DNA of 64,000 nucleotides, from positions 46,475 through 110,474 of the forward strand of contig WELA01010381.1 of the NCBI GenBank assembly GCA_009602735.1, written 5' to 3'. The notes under the pieces are model-generated. The model ran no database searches. It was given only the letters and a program-made list of their open reading frames with translations, and was not told the DNA's origin. This document shows, piece after piece, positions 1 to 11,565 of this stretch (position 1 is the first letter of the stretch; each line of letters starts with the position of its first letter). This DNA is from Mesotaenium endlicherianum (lineage: Eukaryota > Streptophyta > Zygnematophyceae > Zygnematales > Mesotaeniaceae). A program made the translations under genes and the position numbers.

Positions 1-382
1 TATACAATGCTTTAACGAGAGAGCTTCATATCCTGATGGCACCACGTGCATGTTTGAACCAGGGCATATTGCCACTGGTGGGCCCGATGACCGAGAGCTC
101 AACGTGCATAGAGCCATGAGTGAGCCCAAAGAATGAACAGCATCCCGAGCTTTCTACATACTACTGCTATTCCTGTGGCCTCCTAACCTAGAGGGCAGTA
201 GACGCATAGCTTGACATGGATACCGATGCGCATACCCGGTACAAGGTTCTAGCAAACATTTTCGAGGCCAGAAGCTTAGGCAGAGGCGATGTTGAGGAGT
301 CAAAGTTCGACTGTCACTTACCAGTGCCCGATGGAGGCCAGGAATCGAAGAGGGCCCATGCCAATCTGAAGGCCCGCCTTAC

Positions 383-3158
383 CGGCAGGTGGCAACTTCT
401 CGTACTCTGAAGGCATCACGGGGTGCCAGGCGGTGTCGCCAACCAACCTGAGAAATTGACACAATTCTCATCAGAAGCATACCTTCACTAACACCTTGAC
501 GGCAGCCCTGAAGACTCACAGCTGGGCTCTTGCCCATATAAATGACGACTATCCACAGTTAACCCCCTCCTTCTTGTGTGAAGTCTGTTCAACATGTGCA
601 CCTAGTATGTCCACATATGGAGCCCCACCAAACCCCACGTGCAGTTGAAGCACATGCCACACGTTCAGTGGCAAGACTGAACACATAATTGGATATGTAA
701 GACCGAAAATCCCACTCGTGAGATGCAAGCAGGATGGGCTCACATGTTGGTCTTGGCGTGGTGCCTGTCGTGCTTGAAGCGCCATGGCTCGTAGGGGTAG
801 ATGAGGGGCATGAACATGACTGTGCCCACGATGTCCTCCACCAGTTTGTTTGTGGAGAAGGCCTTGTGTGCGCAGTCGTGCCCTACCACAAAGAACTGCA
901 CTCCCCCAAAACGACTCCCCATAAGACTCACGCATCTATGGTCTACGGTAAGACATGCAAGTCCATCTTGGAAGATTTAGGCACCTACTTCACTTCTTGT
1001 AGTTAGACTGGTCTTTTTGTCTGCGACACATTACAAGCTAAATATTACCACCGGTTCTCATATGCGGCAACCATGCCATGCGTGAAACAGGTCAATTTCT
1101 GACAGAGGTGTGCCATGCCATGTGCATGTAGGAAGGAGGAGATATAAGCCATTGGAAGACACTCACCCCGGTGAATGCCGTGCCAGAAAATGCCCACGCA
1201 AAGGGCAAAAGGTACCAGGGAGCCACAGCGATCATTCCCAAAGACAACGCCATGGAGGCAATTGAGATAGCCACAGTCTTCCATGCCTTGAAGTCATCCA
1301 GCTCAAACACCTGCCACGAATGGTTCCATTCACGTTACTGCTGAGTCCCTCTGACACTTTCCTGAAGACTGCTCATGACCTCACTTGGCTATAAGTAGCC
1401 ACTCCTACCCACAAGTATACTGCCTCTTCGACCACTCTTCAGATTTCCGCCAACTCAACATGTAACCCATGATCTATGGTAGTAAGGGGCACTGTCCTGG
1501 ACACTATCAAAAATGGCATACCTAGTACAACTTCCTAGCGCCAAACTCATCCCGATATCATCTCATCAAGTAGCATGTCTTCTACTACCAAGTCTGGCAT
1601 AAAAAAGATCGAACTTGATATTGTCATAGAAGGTAATTTGGGTGAAACTGGAAGGCAGCGCTACAGAGTTACCTAGTCACAAAACCATAAGAACACCTCT
1701 GTATAGTAGCATAGGGACATTCCAAAGAGCTTTTTCCATATCCACCTCCTTAACATGCAAGAAGTATTTACGCTAAAAGAGTGAGCCCATTCCATCATAG
1801 ATATGCACTGCACACACCTCTTTTGGTAGGGAGTCGATGACATGCTTCAGGGTGACTGACTCAGGTAGTGGCTCTCCAATTTGCCTGAAACCATACAGGT
1901 TGGCGAGGCGTGCCCTCTCCTCTGGGTCATCTAGTGGATTGGACTTTGAAGGACTAGGAGTTGAGGAAGGAGCTATGGGGGTGGCTACGGCTGAGACTGA
2001 TAGTCTCCTTTGTGAATGGATCACATAGTTGCTCTGTCTCAGGAGAACCTGCAAAGGCAAGACATGAGAGTGGCGGGAGACATAAGCACTGGCGAAACTT
2101 CAACACCTCTTTAGACGAGTAATGTTTAGATGCTAGTCAAACAAGGCTCAAAGCACCAGAATGAAGGGCTGGAACAACCGTGAAAGTTATTCCCACAAAA
2201 CACTAGAGGGATGTTTGGAAAGAAGTCGCAACACATCAAACAGAATCGCAGACTTTACACATGAGCCCTCCACTTCCAGACTTAAAAACGAGGAGTGCGA
2301 GCTCAAAAGCTCAGTAGACATGATGGCGAGAGGTTATGGCAAGAGGTTATGGCAAGAGGTTATGGCATCAATAACGGATAAGATTTTGCCCATTGCAGTA
2401 AAAATTATAAACACTGACCTTCTGTGAACGAAGACTGCTTGCTGCTGAACTCAGATCCTCCACTGCTGCAAGATATGACAAGGCCAGGTTAGCTGCAAGT
2501 ACCTCACTCAATGAAGAAGCATACTGAACAGATGAAGAGACCAAGCCTCAGAAGCGCACAGGTAAACAAACCTAGAAAACCGCGAGCTGAGACATCTGAA
2601 TCACCTAAAACTCTGCATCCATACTTCTAAGCAAGGTGACAAACACATGTATATGCAAAATGGCGCAACAGACTGAGAAGGAAAACCTGCAAATTAGAGG
2701 TCTCAATCACACGTGCTACACACCTGATCGGGCACGGCCATCAAAGGCTACCTTAGCTGTCGAAACCTGCATGAAGGTCCATGTACCATATGCACGTGGA
2801 TAAGACAACGGTCAGCACAATTTAGAGGCGAGAATGAGCATGCTTCATTGAGTCAATTCCTAAATGTATATCTTCTCAATACTGAACATTTAACTGTGCT
2901 TCAGAGTCTGCCTCGTTCTTTCGCAAGCTTCCTTCTTGGGTTGTGACAACTGAGCATCCCCAACTTTTCCCAGCAGTAAAACGAGTGTGCACCTATGCAA
3001 CTATGTGTCGTAACAACAAGCATCACTGCCCCAACGTTCCAAATCTGAGGCTCTACTTCGAGCCTTACCTTATATTTTCGACATCTTTGAATCCCTGTAG
3101 CTGTCAATGACGAGTGCACCAGCTGACAAGCTGCCAACCCGGCCTGCGCTGCAGCCAT
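383..3158 (-). CDS. FAD6: Plastid omega-6 fatty acid desaturase, 5' part (exons 1-7)
   Basis: The product should be a chloroplast membrane desaturase that adds the omega-6 double bond to monounsaturated acyl chains of glycerolipids. Exons in gene order are 3158-3069, 2766-2724, 2465-2419, 2048-1818, 1310-1167, 895-744 and 447-383. Every junction is GT/AG and all phases agree, giving about 257 codons. The start ATG at 3158 opens an Ala/Ser-rich, transit-peptide-like N-terminus (MAAAQAGLAAC). Family blocks follow: YGFRQIGEPLPE, VFELDDFKAWK, PWYLLPFAWA, His box 1 GHDCAHKAF, His box 2 KHDRHHAKTNM and DTAWHPV. The third His box and the C-terminus must lie beyond the left edge. Exon 3 has a tandem CAGCAG acceptor, so one residue may vary by splicing. 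The family assignment rests on remembered plant FAD6 motifs; the exon model is read directly. Confidence 0.88.
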
Positions 3159-4635
3159 GGTGGCCAGCCTCAACCACTTCCGTTATGAAACTCTAACAGA
3201 AAGGCCCAGTAGCGCCAACGATCGCAGATATTAAGCAAGTGCTGATCCAGGCCAAGAATGCAAAATTTACGGGCTGCCTGCACATGTCCGAACGTATCCA
3301 TCAACGTGCTCCCCTGGTCAGCTTCGAATAATCAAATGCAACTTTTAGAGCTACTGCACAGACATGTACTGCGATTGCTATTCAAAGACACCCCTCAGCT
3401 TGTGTGCTCAGTACACTGTGCATAGAAGCTAACTTTACTGCACGCAACTCCTGATCACATAGGGGATCATATAGAAATCAATGAACAGGGACGCTTTCGC
3501 GTTGCCGACAATGTTTGCTACGTCTATCGATCCTTCGAAACCAAGATGATGTGAAGCAATAAGTCACGTTGTGCATCCCATTGACGAAAAAGTACCTTGC
3601 TTCCGTCCGACGCCCTTGCAAGATTAGAAAGGAGTGCTTCTTGCACTAGCCGGCGTCTCCTCAGAAGAAACCGACTGTAGGTGTGCAACAAACAACTCCC
3701 GGTGCGAGAAATGTTTCTCAAACGAGGTTCTGGACGTCTACTAAGCAGTAGTGCCTTACTATATGCCCGCAATTCGTAACCAGGGCTAGGCCAGGGCTGG
3801 CGAGTGTGCGCTAGAAAGCTCACTTGTGGCAATTGTGGGCTTCAGATCATTTCAGCTGCCCCTCGAGGATACAAATTGCCCGAAGGTGGCCACTCGCGAT
3901 GAAATTCCAGCAATTTTGTTCACGATACAGAAACGGTGCAACTCATAGGATATCCTTGAATACATGACAATTCAAGTCATATTAATGGGTTGAGAATGTG
4001 CATAAATCATTTCCTTCATACCGTCGTCTCCACCGATTGGCTGAGTAGACGGAATTTTTTTTGTCAAGATCTCGAAAAGTGTCGAAAAGTATGTCGTAGG
4101 CACCAGCCCATAAAAGTATGCGGAAAAACTGGAGGTTTGTGCAAGTTCGTGTAGATTTCGGCTGGTTTGGCACGATTATTGCGCCACGATGGTAATCAAT
4201 GGTACTCATTAATAATAATGCTGATTGTTTCTCGGCTTACGATTTGTTAACAAAAACTAAAAGCAAGCTTTTCGGATGTGCTCGGTTCGAGTGTTCTGCT
4301 TACTCCGGGCTCTGGACTCCGCACCACTTTGCACAAGCTGAAAACCGGGCTCGGAATCGGGGCTAAAAAGTTATGTTCGGGATCTTTGTCTACACCGACA
4401 ATTTGATTGGCCGTCTCACTGCAAGGTAGCAGGTCATTGAAGCAGGGTCTGGTGAATCATTCGTGTCTAGTTGGCTGAGAACCGTCCGTACAGTCGAAGG
4501 GTGCTCCCTCGGTGCTCCTGGGCACTCGTGGGTGCTCGTGGGTGCTCAACTCCTCTCCACATTTCCCGAACCATGCACCCTCGCAACCGTCCACAGTGAT
4601 ACACAGAGAAGCCACAGCCACTGAGTCGCAGTCAG
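3159..4635. other. Spacer upstream of FAD6
   Basis: This is presumably the 5' flank and promoter of the desaturase gene. It holds an Arg-rich open stretch on the minus strand (3832-3524) ending at a GTACTT donor-like site, but that stretch has no ATG. No repeat or RNA gene was seen. Confidence 0.4.
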
Positions 4636-4917
4636 TCATCCAGGTTCATGAGGTCCGCTCGCTTTGGGGTCCTCTACTTCCTCCACCGTCTTGATGAAAT
4701 CACCCACGTAGGCAAGCGACATGAAGCCGCACAAACGCATGTACATCCTGGAGGCTGGAGCTTGCTGGAGCTCGGTACATACGACCTGAAAACATGTGAA
4801 AGCCTCGACCTGAGGACAGTTGACAAATGAGGACCACCTCAGAAGCTCCTCCCACATTGGAAGCATAAGGAACCAGGCGTGTCGGGCAGTCCAATGCAGT
4901 CCATCAGTGTCCAAAAA
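4636..4917 (-). CDS. Possible 3'-terminal exon of unknown gene
   Basis: A 94-codon open segment follows an acceptor (AATTGTCAG) and ends at TGA (4638-4636). It has no ATG of its own at the start, so it would be a terminal exon. The peptide looks protein-like: WFLMLPMWEELLRWSSF, then MYMRLCGFMSLAYVGDFIKT, then an acidic stretch VEEVEDPKASGPHEPG. An internal 24-base segment is bounded by GTCGAG..TTTTCAG, but it is in frame and too short for a normal intron. No family is recognised and no upstream exon could be joined, so it could be a gene fragment or a chance ORF. Confidence 0.3.
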   Translation of the reverse strand, partial: FLDTDGLHWTARHAWFLMLPMWEELLRWSSFVNCPQVEAFTCFQVVCTELQQAPASRMYMRLCGFMSLAYVGDFIKTVEEVEDPKASGPHEPG

Positions 4918-6026
4918 CTGACAATTTATAGAATCTGAAATGAAGTTTGAAAGTGCAGAAATAATCTACACTTTGTCGCGACTACTATCCATTCGACGGC
5001 GCCTGACGCGTGATACGAATTACGGACCGCCCGGGTATGGTAGTCAGCGCTGACCCAGACCCATTGATTGACCACCGACAGGTCAGTCTTGGCGCAGTAC
5101 ACGTGCAGATTGTAAGACAGATTGACCCCGACCCTCAGGGGTGAGCAGGAATTGACGGCCTAGTCAGCTGGACAGCTGACCAAGCCAAGATCGCAAGAGC
5201 GTACAGCTTAGCTGAGAAGCTGACACGGTTAAGTGACCATGTGAAGACGCTCATTCAGCTTCAAAGCTGAGCGTGCTGCCGACATGCAGGCGTTACAAGG
5301 AGCCCAAGCGCTAACTGGATGGCGCTCTCAGACGCTGGACTCGGGCCGAGGCTGCCACGATTCAACACTAGATAGCCCACGAATAACTCACACTTTTTGA
5401 AGCATCTACTACCTTTACTCCTGAACTTTTTGTGATCACAGAAGTAGTCCAATCATACAATGAAGCACAAATTTGGAAAGCTTACAACACAATCTTGCTG
5501 ACCACATCTTTTTTTTACCAATATGATTTTTTTTCAGAGTGAAAAAATTGAAAAGAATGACACTAAAAAATTTAGCGTCAAAACTGCAAAACTTAAGTTT
5601 TCATCTCTATAAATCTTAGTTTCTAGGGCATGGGAGTATTTAGCCAGAGGTATGTATATGGGTAGTTACTACATTTGCAAAATTCCGGGCCCATTGGAGA
5701 AGTAATCTGCCTTATGGAGCTCTTAGCAAATATGCACCAAATATGATGCGCAAAAAAAGCATGATGCAACTAGCGTTTCAATGAACAGCTTCACATAGCA
5801 TGACTTTATGAAGTGCACACATATCACATAGATATGAAACTTAACATATCACTTACTTGTGTTCTTGGCTTGTTGAGAATATTTTTTTTTATTTTAAATA
5901 TTTGGAAAATATTAAGTATTACAAATAATCATCATGCGGGAGCAAAGTGAACAATTACTTTTCCTTAAAAAAAATATTTACAATCAGACTAGCTCGATTT
6001 CGTCGATTCTCGCCTATTTGTGTTTC
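4918..6026. other. Gene-free spacer with short palindromes
   Basis: No coding signal is supported. The segment 5040-5270 is rich in CAGCTG/GTCAGC words, including a perfect interrupted palindrome GTCAGCTG-GA-CAGCTGAC at 5163-5180, similar in style to motifs in the U3 of the family A LTRs. From about 5490 the sequence is AT-rich with homopolymer runs. It may hold one end of the piggyBac element, but no clear TTAA plus terminal inverted repeat was found. Confidence 0.4.
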
Positions 6027-8225
6027 CTAAGACCTTTTCTCCTTGAAAGGTCCTTCATCTAGATGGGCAATAACCCTGGTGGTGTGGTATACATGAAAGC
6101 AGGGAGCAGCACACAGGTACACACTACAAGACATACACTTGTAATCACTAAACTTAGCTCTCTTTATATTAGCACGTTGACCAAATGTACCCGCAACACA
6201 CACGACACAATATTTCCTCTTCTCAACTTCTGTAGGAAAGTGTCTTCCAATGAACCTGCTTTCAGCTGTAGATTGTGGTGCAACAACCCTGGTTGCCACT
6301 CCATTAGATCCTGCTTCATCAGGGTGCTAGAAAGAACACATGTCATCCATGATGTTCATTTATGTGTCGAACCTGTCTGCCTTCGACTTCACCATCTTGT
6401 ACATGATGAAGACATTGGCAAGAAGGCCACTCCAAATGCTCCAATATGCCCTGTGCCACCACATCCTGTTAACCATGACTCTCTTAGCACTGTAACCTCT
6501 CTTCAAACAATAGGCATCATACTGATCAACAGCATCTTTGTACATATTGTAATGCTCTACTAACTCAGGAGTTGGAATTCTAAGTATTTTTTTCCGTTGC
6601 GTCTATTCTGTATCGTGGGGCCCAGCCCTTTGGCTATTGTCAAAAAAACACATGGAGCTTTATCATTCCACACAGCAGCTACCGTAGGGGGCTGTTCATT
6701 ATAAGCTGCAAGAGTGTAGCTTTTAGGGTGGGTGTCGGGCTTCATGTATAACAACTGTTTTGGATAGTTCTTTCTAGTGGAAATCACAGTGCCTGTGGCT
6801 CCATGTCCTAGCTGTGCAAGTTTAGAAAAAAGGTGTGGAGAGGTGAAGCCTTTGTCAAGTATGAGAGTGAAGCATCTGCCAGCAGGAAGCATAGCTACTA
6901 AGTCTGACACAATGTTAGTCTTTGCACCTTCTTTCTTTACTCTGTCATATATGATGAAGGAATAGCAAAAATATGTAATTGCATCACAGATTGTAAAAAC
7001 TTATATACCACATTTATATGGCTTTGATGCATTGCACACTCTAATAGGACAATGTCGATTTCGGATGGAAATGGTTCTTTCATCAATTGTGAAAGTACTA
7101 CCAGGACTATAGTACTTGGTAAAGTTCTCTAGGCACAAATCTGTGAAAGGTTGCAATTGCCAAAGCTTGTATGCTCTAGAGTCTGTAGGAAAACAAGCTC
7201 TCTGTCTATTGTCCTTCACATGGAAAAGTCTTCTTATTTATTTAAATTCATTCCTGCTCATGAACCTGCCAAAGCTAGAGAGAGTGATAGGTCCTTTCAC
7301 TGTCTTTTGCCAGTAACTCTTGAGCCTAGGGAGAGCATGTAACTCCATAGCCCTACACAATCCATGGATGACAACCATCTCTGTGCATGTCACAGGAATC
7401 TAGCCCCTCACAGTGTGTTGTGATGCATAGTTATTTGTCTCCACCACCAATTGCTCGAAAAAAACAATAGGCATGAAAAGACAAAAGACATGCCAAAGGG
7501 ACACATACCTTTAAATCTCTTGTCTCGGACGCCTTGGAGGCCATGGTGGTGTTTTTCATTTGGCTGCAGCAGGTATTCTTGACAGGTGTCTTCAGGAGCA
7601 GGCACCTTCCAGTCCCACACGTCTTCATACTCTTCCTCCTCCTCCTCCTCTATCATAGTTGCTGCAGGACGAACCTCCTCTGTGTCTTTGGAATCCGAGA
7701 AGTCTTCTTCCTCAGAGCTGTTGCTGTCAGACCCAGACTCAGAATCTAAGAAGACTTCTCTGTCTTTCTTACTAGACATAGGATTGCCTTGAAACATGAA
7801 TTTGCTTCTCCCTGCAGACGCTGCTATTTTGTTAGAGCCTGCAGGTCTGCCCCTCTTCTTGCTGGGTTGACTGTCAGTTGGGCTAGTCTCCGTCCCCTGC
7901 AGCTCTGCACTGACTTGTGTGTCCAAAATGGCTGCTTGAGACACTCTGAAAGATGCCTGATGGTCATCTTGACTCTCGGGTGCTTTTTCCGCCTCTGGCT
8001 GCTGTTCTTGCTCACTTAGCCGCGTGTATACTCCCTCGGAAAATTATGGCCATGTGCCAGAGTCTTTCTGAATGGCACCTTCAACAAAGTCTTGTGTAAA
8101 TTTTTGTCTAGACTTATCATAGACAAAGAACACCTGATAAACGACGCCGTGGCTCTTTTGGGCCTCAATCCGCTTCTTGACCTCTCCCTCCAACAACACT
8201 TTTTCCCAATATGTATCGAATTTTT
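6027..8225 (-). pseudogene. piggyBac-type transposase, intron-containing and decayed
   Basis: This is a remnant of a cut-and-paste DNA transposase of the piggyBac (DDE_Tnp_1_7) class. The N-terminal frame (8225 to 7510) has VVYQVFFVYDKSRQKF, an AT-hook KKRGRPAGSNK and a long Glu/Asp/Ser acidic tract. A good intron follows, with donor AAAG|GTATGT after 7509 and acceptor CACAG before 7380. The core has PRLKSYW, FMSRNEF, TIDE (first Asp), LILDKGFTSP (second Asp) and AVWNDKAP (third Asp). ELVEHYNMYKDAVDQYD follows at about 6545, then a Cys-rich C-terminal domain (YCVVC..YKCMSCSVYLC) down to 6027. In-frame TAA stops lie at 8046-8044, 7240-7238 and 7003-7001, with a frameshift near an A-run at about 6590 and more stops near 6350. 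It is therefore not functional as read. The class assignment rests on the spacing of the three Asp motifs and the Cys-rich tail. Confidence 0.8.
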
Positions 8226-8706
8226 CATGAGCCCATGGACGACCAAAGTGAGCAGCAGGTATGAGAATTTTTGTACCTAAAAGAGCGTTGAGAGAGCAAC
8301 CAGCGGCAGCTATGGCTAAAGAGGTCTTGCAAAAAAAAAGGACTTTTGCGTTCAGTTTCGACGACTTTCTTCATCGAAACTGATTTTGGCATCGTACACA
8401 TTTTGATGTAACTGGTTCGTAAGAAGTCGATTTGACGTGTCAATTTAATTCTGAACACGTTGCGATGTAGCCCACTATTTAAGACTAATTTCGCTTAAAA
8501 TGATACAGAGATTTATGGTAGAGACAAAGAGGGCAAGTAGTTACATCAAAAAATGTGTGTTGCATCACATACGATGCTCCGAGCTATCAAGTGTTAAGCA
8601 ACCAGCCAAAGGGCATGGGTCGCTAACGTCACACAACCTTGCATGCTAATTGAACGACTAAGACGGTCGAGCGGTAAGCTCTAGGCTGCATGCATGTCTC
8701 GTTGGA
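8226..8706. other. Flank between piggyBac relic and family A element
   Basis: No gene is supported here. The segment ends with TTGGA (8702-8706), the target-site duplication of the old family A element, matched by TTGGA at 21107-21111. Confidence 0.5.
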
Positions 8707-9454
8707 TGAAATGAATTGACTAACCCATAAGCGATTAACAAATAATTAAGATCTTTATATCAGCGAGTGATCTTTATGGTATTTTCTGTGAATCAATTAA
8801 AACAACAAAAGACAACACACTAGCAGTGGATAATACTCGCAAGTCAAATGCAAGTAAACTAGCATCAATAATGCAATCAGTAAACTCATACGTAAGCAAG
8901 GTTAGAAGACAGTGCGTATCAATGGCTTCTCGCCTTGGATTCAGATATACCTTAGTAAGCAATACAAGAGAGTTGGCCTAGTTTCCGAATGCCGAACTCG
9001 AGACCAATACCTAGCATATATACATGGAATGATTACACTGTTCAACGGCAAGTGCGATGGCACCGCCAACTCGGGAGTTAACCACGTTGGTAGGACCTCG
9101 GCTAATTAAGTCCACAGCCATCTCCCATCATCCCGAATCGCCATCCACCTGAAGGGTGTCATCTGGCCACTCATCTAGCACACCACACTTAGATGCATAG
9201 TTAGGCAATTCGCTGCTGCCGAGTACGGCAGCCAGCTGACTGTCAAAGAATGTGTCAGCAACCCGACACTAGTCAACAGGCTGATCTAATGGACTTCACC
9301 CTGCTATTCTCGGCTGAGTCATTTATCTAAGTATCAAATATCCAGCAGATTTAAATGCAGCAGACTAAATATTAACTAGAGTTCAGCAGGCTGAACTTGT
9401 TCAACTAATATAATTAAATGAATATTTATCTATTAAATATACTGATTTATTACA
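8707..9454 (-). repeat. 3' LTR of old family A element
   Basis: This 748-bp LTR is bounded by TG..CA and is diverged from but collinear with the A1 and A2 LTRs. In element orientation it is preceded by a polypurine-like tract (AAGATGGAGAGAT) at its inner edge. Its outer edge abuts the TSD TTGGA. Confidence 0.85.
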
Positions 9455-9565
9455 ATCTCTCCATCTTAAATTGTTGTCGACTCGACTACACTTTCATAAT
9501 TATTTACAACAAAGTAACACACATGCAACACAACCAATTGAATCTAAAATAAGGACAACAGCAAA

Positions 9566-10785
9566 CTAAGTACCAGGGGCTCGGTCTTCTAGGGAGCAAA
9601 ACCTGGAATTGGATCTCCTTCTCCTATCTAATGGTCTCCTGAAACCTGGAGGCTCAGACCAGGGTGAACCAAGGGGTGAACGCAGCAACTGGACAGCCTG
9701 CTCTTGCACTGTCTGCAAGTTGATGGAGATCGCTCTCTTTTGTGCAGCTCTCAAGCTGACAAGGACATACAATGGCATATCGGAGGGGTGCTGCATGACA
9801 TGGCCTAAGGGAACATGCCCTCTATGAGAGGGGGATGCTGGTTGCCCTCGGGCTGCCTCCTTGGTAGCCCTTTTGTCTCCTCTGTCTGACTGAGTCTCAC
9901 CTCCTGGGGTGGGACTCCTCCTGCTGAAACTCCCCAGCCACTGGAGATCTGGGTCTCTTGGAGGGCTGGTATCCCCTAGCTGCTGCAGGGCTGCCTGTGC
10001 AACGACACTTCCAGTCTGCTGTAGATTCGGGGATGTAGCAGGGGCCTGTGGCTCAGCAAAACTAAACTCCTCTCCGGCGTCTTCCTCCTCTTTGTCTTCC
10101 CGTTCCTTTAAGAATTCTGGAGTCTCTCTGGTCATCTCCTCCAGCCGTTCCCGAGAAAAAGAGTATCCCACTGACCTCCTCCTTTTGGGTGCAGGTGGGG
10201 GTTGCTGGGTCCTGACCGCATACAGGTCTTTCTCCCCTTGCTTACTTGCCATTTGGCATGAGCATGCTTCCCCTTGGAGAAAGAACCTCTAGCCCTGATC
10301 CTATCCCTTCTGTGTCTCCTGACTCATGCAATCCCTGACTCCATCCAGCCTTGGGTCCCATGCCGCAATGTGATGTGGCAGCACTATCTTGCCCTGCAAA
10401 TATGCCAGGAATTCGTCTTCCTCAGCTCTGTCATTTTTCTGGACCTTCATAGTGTTGGTCATGCAGCGCCAGTCAGTGGGCTGTAGAAAGAAAGCAGGAT
10501 CCGTCCTCTTCAAAGTACAGGGGTACCAGTGACCTGAGAAATCCAACTGGCTGGTTTCCCTTGCCAAGAACTCCCAGCTTCTTCTCTCCACCTCGTTATA
10601 CATGGCCTTGAACCGGTTGTGGGAAGTGGTATCCTTGAAGCTATCTGTATGCATAGGGATCAACCTGATGACCCTGTCTGTGCCCCGGATCCCAGGTATT
10701 GGCACCGTTTCACATTCACCTATCTGGGCCAATGCTTTGGCCTCCCGGATCGTATATCCCACCATCCTGGCATAGTCATGGTACA
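9566..10785 (-). pseudogene. Decayed ORF3, C-terminal part (old element)
   Basis: This is the part of the old ORF3 downstream of the A1 insertion. It keeps the central blocks of the intact ORF3: DYARMVGYT, VPIPGI, DSFKDT, YNEVERRSWEFLARE, HWYPC, QPTDWR and LPHHIAAWDPRLDG. It also keeps the C-terminal block GHVPLGHVMQHPSDMPLYV and the tail PGFRRPLDR. A frameshift with stops near 10300 separates the MSQETQK block from the SFSKGKHAHAKW block, and the coding region ends at TAG 9568-9566. It continues from 19638-20088 once A1 is removed. Function is unknown. Confidence 0.8.
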
Positions 10786-11531
10786 TATAATGAATCAGTA
10801 TATTAGTAGATATAATATTTATTTAAATATAATAGTTAATTTAGTTCAGAATGCTGAACTTTAGTTAGTAGTCAGTCGGCTGAACTTTAGTTAATAATCA
10901 GTCTGCTGGACTTTACATAATTATCAGTTTAATGACTCGGCCAAAAGCAGCAGGCTGAAGTCAACTTAAGTCAGCTTGCTGACACATTCTTTGACAGCCA
11001 GCTGACTTCCGTGCTCGGTAGCAGCGAATTGCCTTGATATGCATCTAAGTACCACCTGCTAGATGAATGGCCAGATGACATCCCCATGATGGATGGCTAT
11101 TCGGGATGATGGGAGATGGCGGTGGATTTGGTTAACCGAGGTCCTACCAACGTGGTTAACTCCCGGGTAGGCGGTGCCATCGCACTGACCGTTGAACAGT
11201 AAACTCATTCCATGTACATATGCTAGGCATTGCTCTCGAGTTCGGCATTCGGAAACGAGGCCAACTCTCTTGTACAGCTTACTGAGAGAGATCTGAATCC
11301 AAGGCGAGAAGCCATTGATACGCACTGTCTTCTAACCTTGCTTATGTATGAGTTTACTGATTTGCATTATTGATGCTAGTTTACTCGCATTTGACTTACG
11401 AGTATTATTCACTGCTAGTGTGTTGTCCTTTGCCGTTTAACCAGTTAACGGAAAATACCATAAAGATTACTTGCTGATATAAAGATCTTTATTAATTGTT
11501 AATCGCCTATTTGGTAAGTCGATTCATTTCA
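10786..11531 (+). repeat. 5' LTR of A1
   Basis: The terminus is TATAATG here, against TGTAATG in the 3' LTR, and the LTR ends ..TTTCA. It contains a cluster of CAGC-NN-GCTG palindromes (10844-11006). TATA-like words occur at 10811-10817 (TATAATA) and 11478-11484 (TATAAAG). A perfect splice-donor consensus G|GTAAGT lies at 11513-11519, 18 bases before the LTR end. Confidence 0.92.
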
Positions 11532-11532
11532 G

Positions 11533-11544
11533 TGGTATCGGAGC
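11533..11544 (+). promoter_or_regulatory. Primer binding site, initiator-Met tRNA (A1)
   Basis: TGGTATCGGAGC, one base after the LTR, matches the usual TGGTATCAGAGC complement of plant initiator tRNA-Met except at one position. The same site occurs in A2 (33665-33676, minus) and in family B (44263-44274, minus). Confidence 0.85.
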
Positions 11545-11565
11545 AGTTATCACAGTCTTCTTTGT

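Noticed and set aside
3524-3832. Arg-rich 102-codon minus-strand frame with organelle-targeting look
   Set aside because: No ATG at the start and no acceptable partner exon.
5470-8600. piggyBac terminal inverted repeats with TTAA
   Set aside because: Short TGATGCAAC words occur near 5763 and, inverted, near 8571, but no TTAA-flanked inverted repeat could be confirmed by eye.
11059-11325. 88-codon frame present in several LTRs
   Set aside because: Open only because the LTRs are copies of one another; it overlaps the putative regulatory region and has no recognisable protein features.
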